Assembly: GCA_963834855.1 (NCBI GenBank)
Contig: CAWIDH010000021.1
Location: 153,237 to 217,236 of the forward strand
Direction of reading: 5' to 3'
Origin: DATJKD01 sp963834855
GTDB taxonomy: Bacteria; Pseudomonadota; Gammaproteobacteria; Steroidobacterales; Steroidobacteraceae
DNA length: 64,000 nt
In this document: piece by piece, positions 35,144 through 48,076 of the stretch
How positions within the stretch are numbered: position 1 is the stretch's first letter
Layout: each line of letters opens with the position of its first letter
The notes under the pieces: generated by a model
Told to the model about the DNA's origin: nothing
Database searches by the model: none
What the model saw: only the letters and a program-made list of their open reading frames with translations
Made by a program: the position numbers and the translations under genes

Positions 35144-36301
35144 GTGCAGGACTTCGATTTCGGCCTGGGCGAGGACGTGGGCCTGCTGCGCGAGACGGTG
35201 CGGGCGTTTGCCGCCAGCGAGGTCGCGCCGCGCGCCGACGCCATCGATCGCGACAACAAGTTCCCCCGCGACCTGTGGCCGAAACTCGGCGAGCTCGGGC
35301 TCCTCGGGATCACGGTCGAGCCCGAACTGGGCGGCGCGGGGCTCGGCTATCTCGCGCACGTGGTCGCGATGGAGGAGCTGAGCCGTGCCTCGGGCTCGGT
35401 CGGCCTGTCCTACGGCGCGCACTCCAACCTCTGCGTCAACCAGATCCGCCGCTGGGCGACGCCTGCGCAGAAGCGGAAATACCTGCCCGCGCTGATCTCG
35501 GGCGAGCACGTGGGGGCGCTTGCGATGAGCGAGCCCGGTGCAGGCTCCGACGTGATGGGCATGCGCACGCGCGCCGATCTGCGCGGCGATCGCTACGTGC
35601 TCAACGGCCGCAAGATGTGGATCACCAACGGACCGGAGGCGGACGTCCTGGTGGTCTACGCCAAGGTCGACCCCACGCTCGGCAATCGAGGCGTCACTGC
35701 GTTCATCATCGAGAAGGGGTTCAAGGGCTACACCACGGCCCAGAAGCTCGACAAGCTCGGCATGCGCGGCTCGGACACCTGCGAGCTGGTCTTCGACGAC
35801 TGCGAGGTGCCCGCCGAGAACGTGCTGGGCGAGGTCGGCGGCGGTGCACGCGTGCTGATGAGCGGGCTCGACTATGAGCGCGTCGTCCTGGCCGGCGGAC
35901 CGCTGGGCCTGATGCGTGCCGGGCTCGACCTGGTCCTGCCCTATGTCCACGAGCGCAAGCAGTTCGGCGAGCCGATCGGCGGCTTCCAGTTGATGCAGGC
36001 TAAGCTCGCGGACATGTACACCATAACCAACGCCTGCCGTGCCTACGTCTACTCGGTCGCGCAGGCCTGCGATCGCGGCCAGACCACGCGCATGGACGCG
36101 GCGGCGGCGATCCTGCTCGCGTCCGAGCGGGCGACGCAACTCGCGCTGGAGGCGATACAAGCCCTGGGTGGCAACGGCTACATCAACGATTTCCCGGCCG
36201 GACGATTGCTGCGCGACGCGAAGCTCTACGAGATCGGCGCCGGCACGAGCGAGATCCGCCGCACACTGATCGGGCGCGAGCTCTTCGCCGCGTCGGGCTG
36301 A
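35144..36301 (+). CDS. Isovaleryl-CoA dehydrogenase-like acyl-CoA dehydrogenase
   Basis: 385 residues from GTG 35144, chosen because GGAGG lies 8 nt upstream and family proteins begin close to DFDFGLGED. Flavoenzyme oxidising isovaleryl-CoA to 3-methylcrotonyl-CoA and passing electrons to ETF. Features: LSYGAHSNLCVNQI, MSEPGAGSDVMGM, the LDYERVVLAGGPLGLM segment containing the catalytic Glu at the position used by isovaleryl-CoA dehydrogenases, and IGAGTSEIRRTLIGREL. First gene of the operon ending with the biotin carboxylase. Confidence 0.88.
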   Translation: MQDFDFGLGEDVGLLRETVRAFAASEVAPRADAIDRDNKFPRDLWPKLGELGLLGITVEPELGGAGLGYLAHVVAMEELSRASGSVGLSYGAHSNLCVNQIRRWATPAQKRKYLPALISGEHVGALAMSEPGAGSDVMGMRTRADLRGDRYVLNGRKMWITNGPEADVLVVYAKVDPTLGNRGVTAFIIEKGFKGYTTAQKLDKLGMRGSDTCELVFDDCEVPAENVLGEVGGGARVLMSGLDYERVVLAGGPLGLMRAGLDLVLPYVHERKQFGEPIGGFQLMQAKLADMYTITNACRAYVYSVAQACDRGQTTRMDAAAAILLASERATQLALEAIQALGGNGYINDFPAGRLLRDAKLYEIGAGTSEIRRTLIGRELFAASG

Positions 36302-36354
36302 ACCGCCTGTCGGCGCGCTACGTTGCATTGCGTGACAGTTCGAGGAGTACCGAG

Positions 36355-36816
36355 ATGGCGATGGGGGGTCTGTACTACGAGGAATTCAAGGTCGGGATGC
36401 GCTTCGAGCACGTGCTCCGGCGCACGGTCACCGAGGCGGACAACCTGATCTTCAGCGCGCTCACTCACAATCCGGCTGCGCTGCATCTCGACGAGGAGTA
36501 CATGAAGGGGACCGAGTTCGGCAGCCGCATCGTCAACAGCTGCTACACGCTCGCCCTGATGGTCGGCGTGTCGGTCGCGGACACGACGCTCGGCACGACG
36601 ATCGCCAATCTCGGCTGGGACGAGGTGAGGTTCCCGCGCCCGGTATTTCCGGGCGATACTCTGCGCACCGAAACGACCGTGCACGAGATGCGCGAAAGCC
36701 GATCACGTCCCGATGCCGGCATCGTGGTGTTCATCCATCGCTGCTTCAACCAGCGCAACGAGGAAGTCGGCGTGTGCAAGCGCAGCGCCCTGATGAAACG
36801 CAAGGCGGCTGCCTGA
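36355..36816 (+). CDS. MaoC-family hydratase
   Basis: 153 residues, ATG 36355 with GAGGAG 7 nt upstream. Hot-dog fold (R)-hydratase-type protein with the Asp/His catalytic region rewritten as FSALTHNPAALHLDEEYM, and NLGWDEVRFPRPVFPGDTL. Its stop overlaps the CitE-like gene. In this operon it sits where an enoyl-CoA hydratase (3-methylglutaconyl-CoA hydratase) would be expected, so it may hydrate methylglutaconyl- or mesaconyl-type CoA esters. The substrate is inferred from context only. Confidence 0.82.
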   Translation: MAMGGLYYEEFKVGMRFEHVLRRTVTEADNLIFSALTHNPAALHLDEEYMKGTEFGSRIVNSCYTLALMVGVSVADTTLGTTIANLGWDEVRFPRPVFPGDTLRTETTVHEMRESRSRPDAGIVVFIHRCFNQRNEEVGVCKRSALMKRKAAA

Positions 36817-37685
36817 TGCGCTCGTGGCTCTTCGTTCCGGGCGACCGCCCGGAGCGCTTCGACAAGGCGGCCGCGAGCGGCGCCGACGCCGTGATCCTCG
36901 ATCTCGAGGATGCCGTCACTGCCGATCGCCGCGACGCGGCGCGCGCCGAAGTCGCGCGGTACCTGGCGAACCCGGCGCGGCCGGTGCCGACCTGGGTGCG
37001 CATCAACCCGGTCGACAGCAGCGACGTCCTCGCCGACCTGGCGGCCGTGATCGCGGCGCGGCCGGACGGCATCCTGCTGCCCAAGCCGGCGTCGGTTGCC
37101 GACCTGTGGCGGGTCGATCACTGGCTCGAGGCCCTCGAGGCCGCGCACGGGCTCGCGCAGGGCTCGGTCGCCGTGCTGCCGATCGTTACCGAGAAGGCGA
37201 GGGCCGTGCTCACGCTCGGCAGCTGGGGACAGCTCCCGTCGCGCGTCGCGGCCATCACCTGGGGTGCGGAGGACCTGGCCGCGGACATCGGTGCGCAGGC
37301 GAACCGCACGGCGGATGGCAGTTTCGAGCCGCCGTTCCTGCTCGCCCGCTCGTTGTGCCTGCTCGCGGCGGGCGCGGCGGGCGTGCCGGCCATCGACACG
37401 ATCGACATCGACTTCCGTGACCTGGCAGCGGTGGAACGGCGGTCGCGCGAATCGCGACGGCTGGGCTTCGTCGGCCAGCTCGCGATACACCCGGCGCAGG
37501 TCGCGGCCATACATGCTGCCTACACGCCGACACCTGAGGAGATCCGCTGGGCCGAGCGCGTGCTCGAAGCCTTCGGCGCGACACCGGGTCGCGGCGCGGT
37601 GTCGCTCGACGGTCGCATGCTCGACATGCCGCACCTGCGGCAGGCCGAGCGCATCCTCGCCGCCCGCCGCGCGGGTCCGGCCTGA
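36816..37685 (+). CDS. CitE/HpcH-family CoA-ester lyase
   Basis: 289 residues; ATG shares a base with the MaoC stop (TGATG). TIM-barrel of the citrate lyase beta/malyl-CoA lyase family: RSWLFVPGDRPERFDKA, ILDLEDAV, VRINPVDSSD, LPKPASVADL, the metal ligand region AITWGAEDLAADIG and FVGQLAIHPAQVAAIH. Likely a CoA-ester lyase (citramalyl-, methylmalyl- or HMG-type). No HMG-CoA lyase of the LiuE family is encoded here, which makes this protein a candidate for the cleavage step. Confidence 0.85.
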   Translation: MRSWLFVPGDRPERFDKAAASGADAVILDLEDAVTADRRDAARAEVARYLANPARPVPTWVRINPVDSSDVLADLAAVIAARPDGILLPKPASVADLWRVDHWLEALEAAHGLAQGSVAVLPIVTEKARAVLTLGSWGQLPSRVAAITWGAEDLAADIGAQANRTADGSFEPPFLLARSLCLLAAGAAGVPAIDTIDIDFRDLAAVERRSRESRRLGFVGQLAIHPAQVAAIHAAYTPTPEEIRWAERVLEAFGATPGRGAVSLDGRMLDMPHLRQAERILAARRAGPA

Positions 37686-37711
37686 TTGGAACAATTGGAA
37701 CACCGGCACCG

Positions 37712-39319
<1,608 letters not shown>

Positions 39320-39326
39320 GAGCGGC

Positions 39327-41312
<1,986 letters not shown>

Positions 41313-41313
<1 letters not shown>

Positions 41314-41939
41314 TGGCCGCCGCCGCGGTCCTCGAGGCCCGGGCAATCAACGCGTGGCGGGGTGACCGGCACGTCCTGCGCGACGTGTCCTTCACGGTCA
41401 CGGCCGGCGAGTTCCTCAAGGTGACCGGTCCCAACGGCATCGGCAAGACGACGCTCTTGCGCGTGCTGTGCGGGCTGCTCATGCCCGAATCGGGCGTAGC
41501 GTGCTGGCGCGGCCGCACCGTTTCCCAGGCCGACCCCGGCTTCACGGCGGACCTCGCTTACCTTGGCCACGCGAACGCACTGAAGTCAGATCTCACCGCG
41601 CGCGAGAACCTGCACTATCTGGTCGGGATGCGGCGTCGGCTCACAGCCGCCGGGATCGACACCACGCTGGACCGTGTGGGGATCGGGGGCTGCGGTGCTC
41701 TGCCGGCGCGCGTGCTGTCCGCGGGCCAGCGGCGGCGACTCACGCTGGCCCGGCTGCTGCTGTGGCCGGCAGCCCTCTGGATCCTCGACGAGCCCGCGAC
41801 GAATCTCGACGCGGACGGGCTGGCGCTTGCCGAATCGCTGATTCGCGAGCACGTGCAGGGCGGGGGGCTGGTGGTTGCCGCGGCCCACCAGCGGCTGCTC
41901 GACGGCGAGGCCGGTACGCGTCGACTGGAGCTCGCGTGA
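41313..41939 (+). CDS. ccmA: Heme exporter ATP-binding protein CcmA
   Basis: 208 residues. ABC ATPase with Walker A GPNGIGKTTLL, signature LSAGQRRRLTLARL and Walker B LWILDEPATNLD. With CcmB and CcmC it drives release of holo-CcmE in periplasmic heme delivery. First gene of a ccmABCDEFGHI run; its stop overlaps the ccmB GTG. Confidence 0.95.
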
Positions 41940-42625
41940 CGGAGGCTGCAGGGCTCTTCGAGGCGATGCGGCTCGTGGTACGTCGCGAGCTCACGCTCGC
42001 ATGGCGGCGCTGGGACGAGGTGACACAACCCCTGATCTTCTATCTCGTGGTGACGACGCTTTTCCCGCTCGCGACGACGCCGGACCTTGCGACCTTGCGC
42101 ACCATCGGTGGCGGTGTCGTCTGGGTCGCAGCGCTGCTATCCTCGCTGCTCGCCCTGGAGTCCGTGTTCCGCTCGGACGTCGAAGACGGCACGATGGAGC
42201 AGTGGGTGTTGTCGGGGCAGCCGCTGGCGTGGCTGCTGCTCGCGAAAGTGGTCGCTCACTGGCTGCTGACCGGTCTGCCGCTGGTGCTCATCTCGCCGGT
42301 CGTGGGCGTGGCGCTCGGACTGCCTGTGTCGATCTGGCCGGTCCTTACGACCTCGCTTGCGCTCGGCACGGCGACGCTGAGCGTGCTGGGCGGCATCGGC
42401 GCGGCGCTCACGGTCGGCGTCCGGCGCGGCAGCGTGCTGCTGTCGCTGCTCGTGCTGCCGCTCGCGATGCCGATGCTCATCTTCGGTACGCGAGCAGTGG
42501 GACAGGCGCTCAACGGTGAGTCGGCCGTGGCTCCGCTGCAGTTGCTGGCCGCCATCTTCTTCCTGGCGTGGAGCCTGGGACCGCTCGCGATGTCCGCGGC
42601 CATGCGGGTGAGCACTGAGGGCTGA
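41936..42625 (+). CDS. ccmB: Heme exporter membrane protein CcmB
   Basis: 229 residues with a GTG start whose bases overlap the ccmA stop. Six-helix inner-membrane permease with the family landmarks FYLVVTTLFPLATTPD, GVVWVAALLSSLLALESVFRSD and AHWLLTGLPLVLISPVV. An internal ATG at 41964 is an alternative start. Confidence 0.95.
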   Translation: MTEAAGLFEAMRLVVRRELTLAWRRWDEVTQPLIFYLVVTTLFPLATTPDLATLRTIGGGVVWVAALLSSLLALESVFRSDVEDGTMEQWVLSGQPLAWLLLAKVVAHWLLTGLPLVLISPVVGVALGLPVSIWPVLTTSLALGTATLSVLGGIGAALTVGVRRGSVLLSLLVLPLAMPMLIFGTRAVGQALNGESAVAPLQLLAAIFFLAWSLGPLAMSAAMRVSTEG

Positions 42626-42662
42626 GGAAGGCTGAGTTCGAACCGGAGACGACTGCACCTCG

Positions 42663-43391
42663 ATGTGGACCTGGTTTCACAAGCTCGGATCGCCGCCCCA
42701 CGCCTATCGCATCCTGGGACGGCTCGCGCCGTGGTTCGGCTGGCCCGCGCTGGCGCTGATCGTGCTGGGCGCGTACTGGGGCCTGGTGAGGGCGCCGGCC
42801 GATTACCAGCAGGGCGACGGGTTTCGCATCCTCTACGTGCACGCACCGGCCGCGTGGATGTCTCTCTTTGTCTACGTCGCGATGGCGGTTGCCGCCGCCA
42901 TCGGGCTCATCTGGCGCATGAAGCTCGCCCACGCCGCCGCCGCGGCATGTGCGCCGGTCGGAGCGTCGTTTACCTTTCTCGCGCTCGCCACCGGCTCGAT
43001 CTGGGGCAAGCCGATGTGGGGCACCTGGTGGGTATGGGATGCCCGGCTGACCTCCGAGCTGATCCTGCTGTTCCTGTTCCTGGGCTACATGGCCCTGCGT
43101 TCGTCGTTCGACGACCGCGAGCGCGCCGACCGCGCGAGCGCCGTGCTTGCGATCGTGGGCGTCATCAACGTGCCCATCATCCATTACTCGGTCGAGTGGT
43201 GGACTACGCTGCACCAGCCCGCGAGCGTGACGCGGCTCGCGAAGCCCGCGATTGCCATGCCAATGCTCGTCCCGCTGTTCATAATGCTGGCCGGGTATCA
43301 GCTCTATTTCGTCTGGTTGCTGTGCCGCAGGTTGCAGGGCGAGATCCTGCGACGCGAGCGCAATCCGGGCTGGCTGCAGGAGGTGGCCTGA
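42663..43391 (+). CDS. ccmC: Heme-handling protein CcmC
   Basis: 242 residues, six membrane helices. The tryptophan-rich WWD heme-binding segment reads GTWWVWDARLTSELIL; conserved His of periplasmic loops are in YVHAPAAWM and IIHYSVEWW. Transfers heme to CcmE. Confidence 0.95.
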   Translation: MWTWFHKLGSPPHAYRILGRLAPWFGWPALALIVLGAYWGLVRAPADYQQGDGFRILYVHAPAAWMSLFVYVAMAVAAAIGLIWRMKLAHAAAAACAPVGASFTFLALATGSIWGKPMWGTWWVWDARLTSELILLFLFLGYMALRSSFDDRERADRASAVLAIVGVINVPIIHYSVEWWTTLHQPASVTRLAKPAIAMPMLVPLFIMLAGYQLYFVWLLCRRLQGEILRRERNPGWLQEVA

Positions 43392-43393
43392 CC

Positions 43394-43567
43394 GTGGATA
43401 TCGGGGAGTTCCTCGCGATGGGTGGGTATGCGCGCTTCGTCTGGCCGGCGTACGGCCTGTCTGCGATCGTGCTGCTCGTGAACGCGTGGTCCGCAGCCCG
43501 GCTGCGACGTGAAGAGCTGGCCTCGGCCCGGCGCCGTTCGAGCGTCGGGAAGGTGGAGCGCCGATGA
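43394..43567 (+). CDS. ccmD: CcmD, small heme-chaperone release protein
   Basis: 57 residues with a GTG start 2 nt after the ccmC stop. A single hydrophobic helix (RFVWPAYGLSAIVLLVNAW) and a basic C-terminal tail, typical of CcmD, which stabilises the CcmABCE complex. The TGA overlaps the ccmE ATG. Confidence 0.88.
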   Translation: MDIGEFLAMGGYARFVWPAYGLSAIVLLVNAWSAARLRREELASARRRSSVGKVERR

Positions 43568-44025
43568 CGCCGCGCCGCAAGCGCATGTTGTCGGTCGCGC
43601 TGATCATTGGCGGCGTGGCGATCGCGACTGCGTTCGCGTTGCAGGCGTTCCAGAAGAACCTGCTCTATTTCTACAGTCCGACCCAGGTGCACGCGGGCGA
43701 AGCGCCCGAGAAAGGCGTCATCCGCGTCGGCGGGATGGTGGAGCGGGGCTCGGTGCGGCGCGACCCCGGCAGCCTCGAAGTCCGCTTCACGCTCACCGAT
43801 TTCGCCGAGCGGGTGGTCGTGAGTTACACGGGCGTCCTGCCGGACCTGTTCCGCGAGGGACAGGGCATCATCGCGCGCGGGCGCCTCGCGTCGAACGGGA
43901 CGTTCGTCGCAGAGGAGGTGCTCGCCAAGCATGACGAGAACTACATGCCGCCCGAGGTGAAGGAAAGCCTCAAGCCGCACGTGGACGCGGCGCAATCTGC
44001 CGCGGACGCACAGGGCGGCAGGTGA
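43564..44025 (+). CDS. ccmE: Heme chaperone CcmE
   Basis: 153 residues: N-terminal anchor (residues 8-30), OB-fold, and the covalent heme-binding His123 in LAKHDENYMP, with Tyr127 as axial-ligand candidate. The extended polar tail is usual. It starts on the ATGA shared with ccmD. Confidence 0.96.
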   Translation: MTPRRKRMLSVALIIGGVAIATAFALQAFQKNLLYFYSPTQVHAGEAPEKGVIRVGGMVERGSVRRDPGSLEVRFTLTDFAERVVVSYTGVLPDLFREGQGIIARGRLASNGTFVAEEVLAKHDENYMPPEVKESLKPHVDAAQSAADAQGGR

Positions 44026-44041
44026 CCGCGACGGAGCTCGC

Positions 44042-45997
44042 ATGATCGTCGAACTCGGACAATTCGCGCTGATCATCGCGCTCCTGCTCGCGCTCGCGCA
44101 GGCCGGGTTCGGTCTGGTGGGCGCGGCGCGCGGCTCCGCGCGCCACATGGCGGCGGTGCGTCCCGCGGTCGCGGGCCAGTGGGTGTTCGTCGCCATGGCG
44201 TTCGCCGTGCTCGCCTGGGCGTTTTACCGCAACGATTTCTCGGTGCTCTACGTTGCGAACAACTCGAACTCGGCCCTGCCGGCGTTCTACCGGTTCGCGG
44301 CGGTCTGGGGCGCCCACGAAGGATCGCTCGTGCTCTGGGCACTCGCGCTGGCCACGTGGTCGCTGGCGGTGGCGGCGTTCAGCCGCCAGCTGCCCGAATC
44401 GTTCGCCGCGCGCGTCCTCGGCGTGCTCGGCGTCGTGAGCGGCGGGTTCCTGCTGTTCGTGCTCCTGACCTCGAACCCGTTCAAGCGGCTGGTGCCGGCG
44501 GCGGCCGACGGGAGCGATCTCAATCCGCTGCTGCAGGACTTCGCGCTCACCGTTCACCCGCCGATGCTCTATATCGGCTACGTCGGGTTCTCGGTGGCGT
44601 TCGCCTTTGCGGTCGCCGCGATGCTCGAGGGCCGGCTCGATGCGCGCTGGGCCCGCTGGACCCGGCCGTGGACCACGCTCGCGTGGCTGTTCCTGACCGT
44701 CGGCATCGCGCTCGGCAGCTGGTGGGCCTACTACGAGCTCGGCTGGGGCGGCTGGTGGTTCTGGGACCCCGTCGAGAACGCCTCGTTCATGCCCTGGCTG
44801 GTCGGCACGGCGCTCATTCACTCGCTGGCCGTGACCGAGAAGCGCGGCTTGTTCCGCAGCTGGACGCTGCTGCTGTCGATCCTGGCGTTCTCGCTCAGCC
44901 TGCTCGGCACCTTCCTGGTCCGCTCCGGCGTGCTCGTCTCGGTGCACGCCTTCGCGAGCGATCCGAGCCGGGGGCTCTTCATCCTGGCGTTCCTCGGCGT
45001 GTGCATCGGCGGGTCGCTGGCCCTGTACGCCTGGCGCGGGCCGGAGTTGCGCACCAAGGGCGGGTTCGAGACGGTGTCGCGGGAATCCTTCCTCATCTTC
45101 AACAACGTGCTGCTGATGGTCGCCACCGGCCTGATCCTGGTCGGCACGCTGTACCCGCTGTTCCTCGATGCCCTCGGGCTGGGCAAGATCTCGGTGGGGC
45201 CACCGTATTTCAATACGGTCTTCCTGATCCCGACCCTGCCCTTGGTGATCCTCCTCGCCGTGGGCATGCACGCCGGATGGAAGAAGGCGCGACTCGAACC
45301 GATGCGCCGCCCGCTGATCGCGATGGCGGTGGCTGCGCTCGTAATCGCACTCGTCGTGCCCGCGCTGGCCTGGGGCAGCTTCCACTGGCTCACCGTGGTC
45401 GGTGTCACGGCGGCGGGGCTCGTGATCCTGTCGGCCCTCTACGAGCCCGTGCAGCGACTGCGACAGGGTCAGCGCATCCCGCGTGCCGTGCTCGGCATGT
45501 GCCTCGCGCACCTGGGCGTCGGTCTCTTCACGCTCGGCGTCGCGGTCACGCAGACGTACCGGATCGAGAAGGACATCGCCCTGCGTCCGGGTGAGCGCTT
45601 CGAGCTTCGCGATTACACCTTCGAGTTCGTGAGCACGCGGCCCGTGCAGGGACCCAACTACCGGGCGATCGAGGCGGAGGTTCACGTGACCCGGGCCGGG
45701 CGTACGGTCGAGGTGCTGCATCCCCAGAAACGCGTGTACAACGTGCAGCAGACCCCGATGACCGAGGCCGGCATCGAGGTCGACTGGAACCGCGACCTCT
45801 TCGTCGCGATGGGCGAGGACGTGGGGCAGGGCGCCTGGAGCCTGCGACTGCAGTACAAGCCCATGGTGCGCTTCATCTGGCTCGGCGCACTCGTAATGGC
45901 GCTCGGCGGGCTGATCGCCGTCACGGATCGGCGCTATCGCCTGCAGAAGGCCGCCGTGGTGTCGCCGGAGCGCGCGGGCGAAACGGCCGCGACCTGA
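44042..45997 (+). CDS. ccmF: Heme lyase subunit CcmF
   Basis: 651 residues with about 15 membrane helices. The WWD domain reads LGWGGWWFWDPVENASFMPW, and the conserved heme-ligand His residues are in WGAHEGSLVLW, LTVHPPMLYIGY and ALIHSLAV. Works with CcmH/CcmI to ligate heme to apocytochromes. Confidence 0.96.
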   Translation: MIVELGQFALIIALLLALAQAGFGLVGAARGSARHMAAVRPAVAGQWVFVAMAFAVLAWAFYRNDFSVLYVANNSNSALPAFYRFAAVWGAHEGSLVLWALALATWSLAVAAFSRQLPESFAARVLGVLGVVSGGFLLFVLLTSNPFKRLVPAAADGSDLNPLLQDFALTVHPPMLYIGYVGFSVAFAFAVAAMLEGRLDARWARWTRPWTTLAWLFLTVGIALGSWWAYYELGWGGWWFWDPVENASFMPWLVGTALIHSLAVTEKRGLFRSWTLLLSILAFSLSLLGTFLVRSGVLVSVHAFASDPSRGLFILAFLGVCIGGSLALYAWRGPELRTKGGFETVSRESFLIFNNVLLMVATGLILVGTLYPLFLDALGLGKISVGPPYFNTVFLIPTLPLVILLAVGMHAGWKKARLEPMRRPLIAMAVAALVIALVVPALAWGSFHWLTVVGVTAAGLVILSALYEPVQRLRQGQRIPRAVLGMCLAHLGVGLFTLGVAVTQTYRIEKDIALRPGERFELRDYTFEFVSTRPVQGPNYRAIEAEVHVTRAGRTVEVLHPQKRVYNVQQTPMTEAGIEVDWNRDLFVAMGEDVGQGAWSLRLQYKPMVRFIWLGALVMALGGLIAVTDRRYRLQKAAVVSPERAGETAAT

Positions 45998-46012
45998 ACG
46001 AGGCCTGAACGG

Positions 46013-46555
46013 ATGTTGCGCTACGCATTGCCGCTGGCGTTGTTCGTGCTGCTCGGCGCCGCGCTGCTGATCGGTCTCGGGCGCGACCCGTCGGTCGTGC
46101 CGTCACCACTGATCGGGCGGGCCGCGCCTGCGTTCTCGCTGCCGAGCCTGCAGGACGCGAACTACCCCGTCGCGACCGGCGACCTGCGCGGCCGGGCCTG
46201 GCTGCTCAACGTCTGGGCGACCTGGTGCGTCGGCTGCCGCCAGGAGCACGAGGTGCTGCTGCAGATCGCCGCGCAGAACGCAGTGCCGGTGATCGGCCTC
46301 AACTGGAAAGACGACAACGCTGCTGCGCGGCGGTGGCTCGCCGAGCTCGGCAATCCCTACGCCGCGGTCGCCGAGGACCGCGACGGGCGCGTGGCGATCG
46401 ACTGGGGCGTCTACGGCGCGCCGGAAACGTTCCTGATCGGGCCGGACGGCACCGTGCTCTACAAGCACGTCGCACCGATGACGCTCGAGACCTGGCGCAC
46501 CGAGTTCCTGCCGCGCCTCGCAGCCACTGGCCGAGCCGCCGGAGCGGGCACGTGA
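46013..46555 (+). CDS. ccmG: Thiol:disulfide interchange protein CcmG/DsbE
   Basis: 180 residues: membrane anchor (4-24), thioredoxin fold, active-site pair Cys72/Cys75 in WCVGC and cis-Pro in APETFLI. Reduces apocytochrome CXXCH thiols, receiving electrons through CcdA/DsbD. The stop overlaps the ccmH GTG. Confidence 0.95.
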   Translation: MLRYALPLALFVLLGAALLIGLGRDPSVVPSPLIGRAAPAFSLPSLQDANYPVATGDLRGRAWLLNVWATWCVGCRQEHEVLLQIAAQNAVPVIGLNWKDDNAAARRWLAELGNPYAAVAEDRDGRVAIDWGVYGAPETFLIGPDGTVLYKHVAPMTLETWRTEFLPRLAATGRAAGAGT

Positions 46556-46989
46556 GCCTGCGTCGCATCGCGCTCGGCGTGCTCCTGTCGGTCATGCTCG
46601 GCAGCGCCTGGGCGATCGACAGCGAACCCGCGTTCGAGGATCCCGCGCAGCAGGCGCGCTACGAGCGCCTGAATCGCGAGCTGCGTTGCCTCGTGTGCCA
46701 GAACCAGACGATCGCCGATTCGACCGCGCCGCTGGCCGCGGACCTGCGACGGGAGGTGCGCGAGATGATGGCGGCCGGCCGCAGCGACGCGGAGATCCGG
46801 CAGTTCATGATCGAGCGCTACGGCGATTTCGTCCTGTATCGGCCGCGCATGAGCGCCGAGAATTTCCTGCTGTGGGCCGCACCGGTGCTGCTGCTTGCGA
46901 TCGGCAGCGGTGTCGCACTGCGCTTCATCCGGCGCCGCGCGGCGGAGGCTGACGAGGATGGCGCGGAACCGGGAGCGGGCGGCACGTGA
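46552..46989 (+). CDS. ccmH: Cytochrome c maturation protein CcmH
   Basis: 145 residues, GTG start. Signal peptide, then the active-site LRCLVCQNQTIADS (Cys46/Cys49) and one C-terminal helix (NFLLWAAPVLLLAIGSGVAL) with an Arg-rich cytoplasmic end. This is the short CcmH form; the TPR part is the separate ccmI gene. Confidence 0.95.
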   Translation: MSLRRIALGVLLSVMLGSAWAIDSEPAFEDPAQQARYERLNRELRCLVCQNQTIADSTAPLAADLRREVREMMAAGRSDAEIRQFMIERYGDFVLYRPRMSAENFLLWAAPVLLLAIGSGVALRFIRRRAAEADEDGAEPGAGGT

Positions 46990-48069
46990 CGGCATTCTTC
47001 CTGGCTGCCGCTGGCATGCTCCTGGTGGCGCTGGTGCTGATCCTCGTGCCGCTGTTGCGCCGCCGCCAGGGTACGACCGATGGCACGGCCGCGGCTCTCG
47101 CACCAGCAACGATCTCGAGTGTCGTGGCAGCCATCGCGTTGCCGATCGCCGCGGGCGGCTTGTACCTGGGCATCACCACCTATCCCTGGCGAGGTGCGCC
47201 GCAGGCCCAGGACACGCCCGCCGCCGGGCGGGAAACCATCCAGGAAGCGATCGCGAAGATCGAGGCGCGGCTGGCGAGCCACCCCGACGATGCGACCGGC
47301 TGGCGCATGCTCGGGCGCAGCCTGGTCATGGCGGGCCAGTTCACGCGCGCCGTGCCCGCCTACGAGCGGGCCATCGCGCTCACCGGTGGTCTCGATCCGG
47401 GCCTGCGGCTCGACCTGGCCGAGGCGCTGGTGCTCGCGAACGATCCCGCCGCACAGACTGTCGGCCGGCAGATTGCCGATGAAGTGCTCACCAGCGATCC
47501 GGCCAACCAGAAAGCGCTCTGGTACTCGGGCGTCATTGCGCTGCGCGCGGATGATCCTGCGACGGCGCGGCAGCGGTTCGCGGCGCTGCTTGCACAGGAT
47601 CCGCCGGGTGAGATCCGCGGCGTCCTCGAGACGCAACTGGCGACGCTCGGGGCGGCCGAGCGCGGCACCGCGCCAGCCGCGGCAGGGCCGTCGCCGGGCG
47701 AGGCGCACTTCCGCGGCACCGCGGGGCCGGACCATCCGGGTGAGCGTAACCGTGTCCCCGGAATTGGCCGCGCGCGTCAGGCCATCCGTGCCGCTGTTCG
47801 TCTCGGCGCGGCAACCCGGCATTCCCGGCCCGCCGCTCGCGGCGCTGCGCCTGTCGAGCGAGGCGCTGCCGGTGACCGTGGAACTGAGCGACGCGAACGC
47901 CATGATCGAGGGGCGGAATCTGTCCACGGTGGACGAGGTGGAAGTTACGGCCCGGGTCGCCTTCGGCGGCACCGCGACGACCACACCCGGGGATCTCGTG
48001 GGGAGCAAGCGCAGCCGCCGCGGAGACGCCGAGCAGATCGAGATCGTGATCGACAGGCAGGCGCCCTGA
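46986..48069 (+). pseudogene. ccmI: CcmI apocytochrome chaperone, frameshifted
   Basis: GTG 46986 overlaps the ccmH stop. Two membrane helices (1-25 and about 40-60) are followed by TPR repeats (GWRMLGRSLVMAGQFTRAVPAYERAI; ALWYSGVIALRADDPATARQRF). Near 47710 a +1 shift moves the reading frame, and the C-terminal domain (IRVSVTVSPELAARVRPSVPLFV; LRLSSEALPVTVELSDANAM; EVEVTARVAF) continues to 48069. The corrected length is about 361 residues. Binds the C-terminus of apocytochrome c and presents it to CcmFH. Confidence 0.85.
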
Positions 48070-48076
48070 GCGGTCG

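Noticed and set aside
43970..45721. Long minus-strand frame across ccmF
   Set aside because: Shadow of ccmF with Arg/Glu/His-biased composition; no domain.
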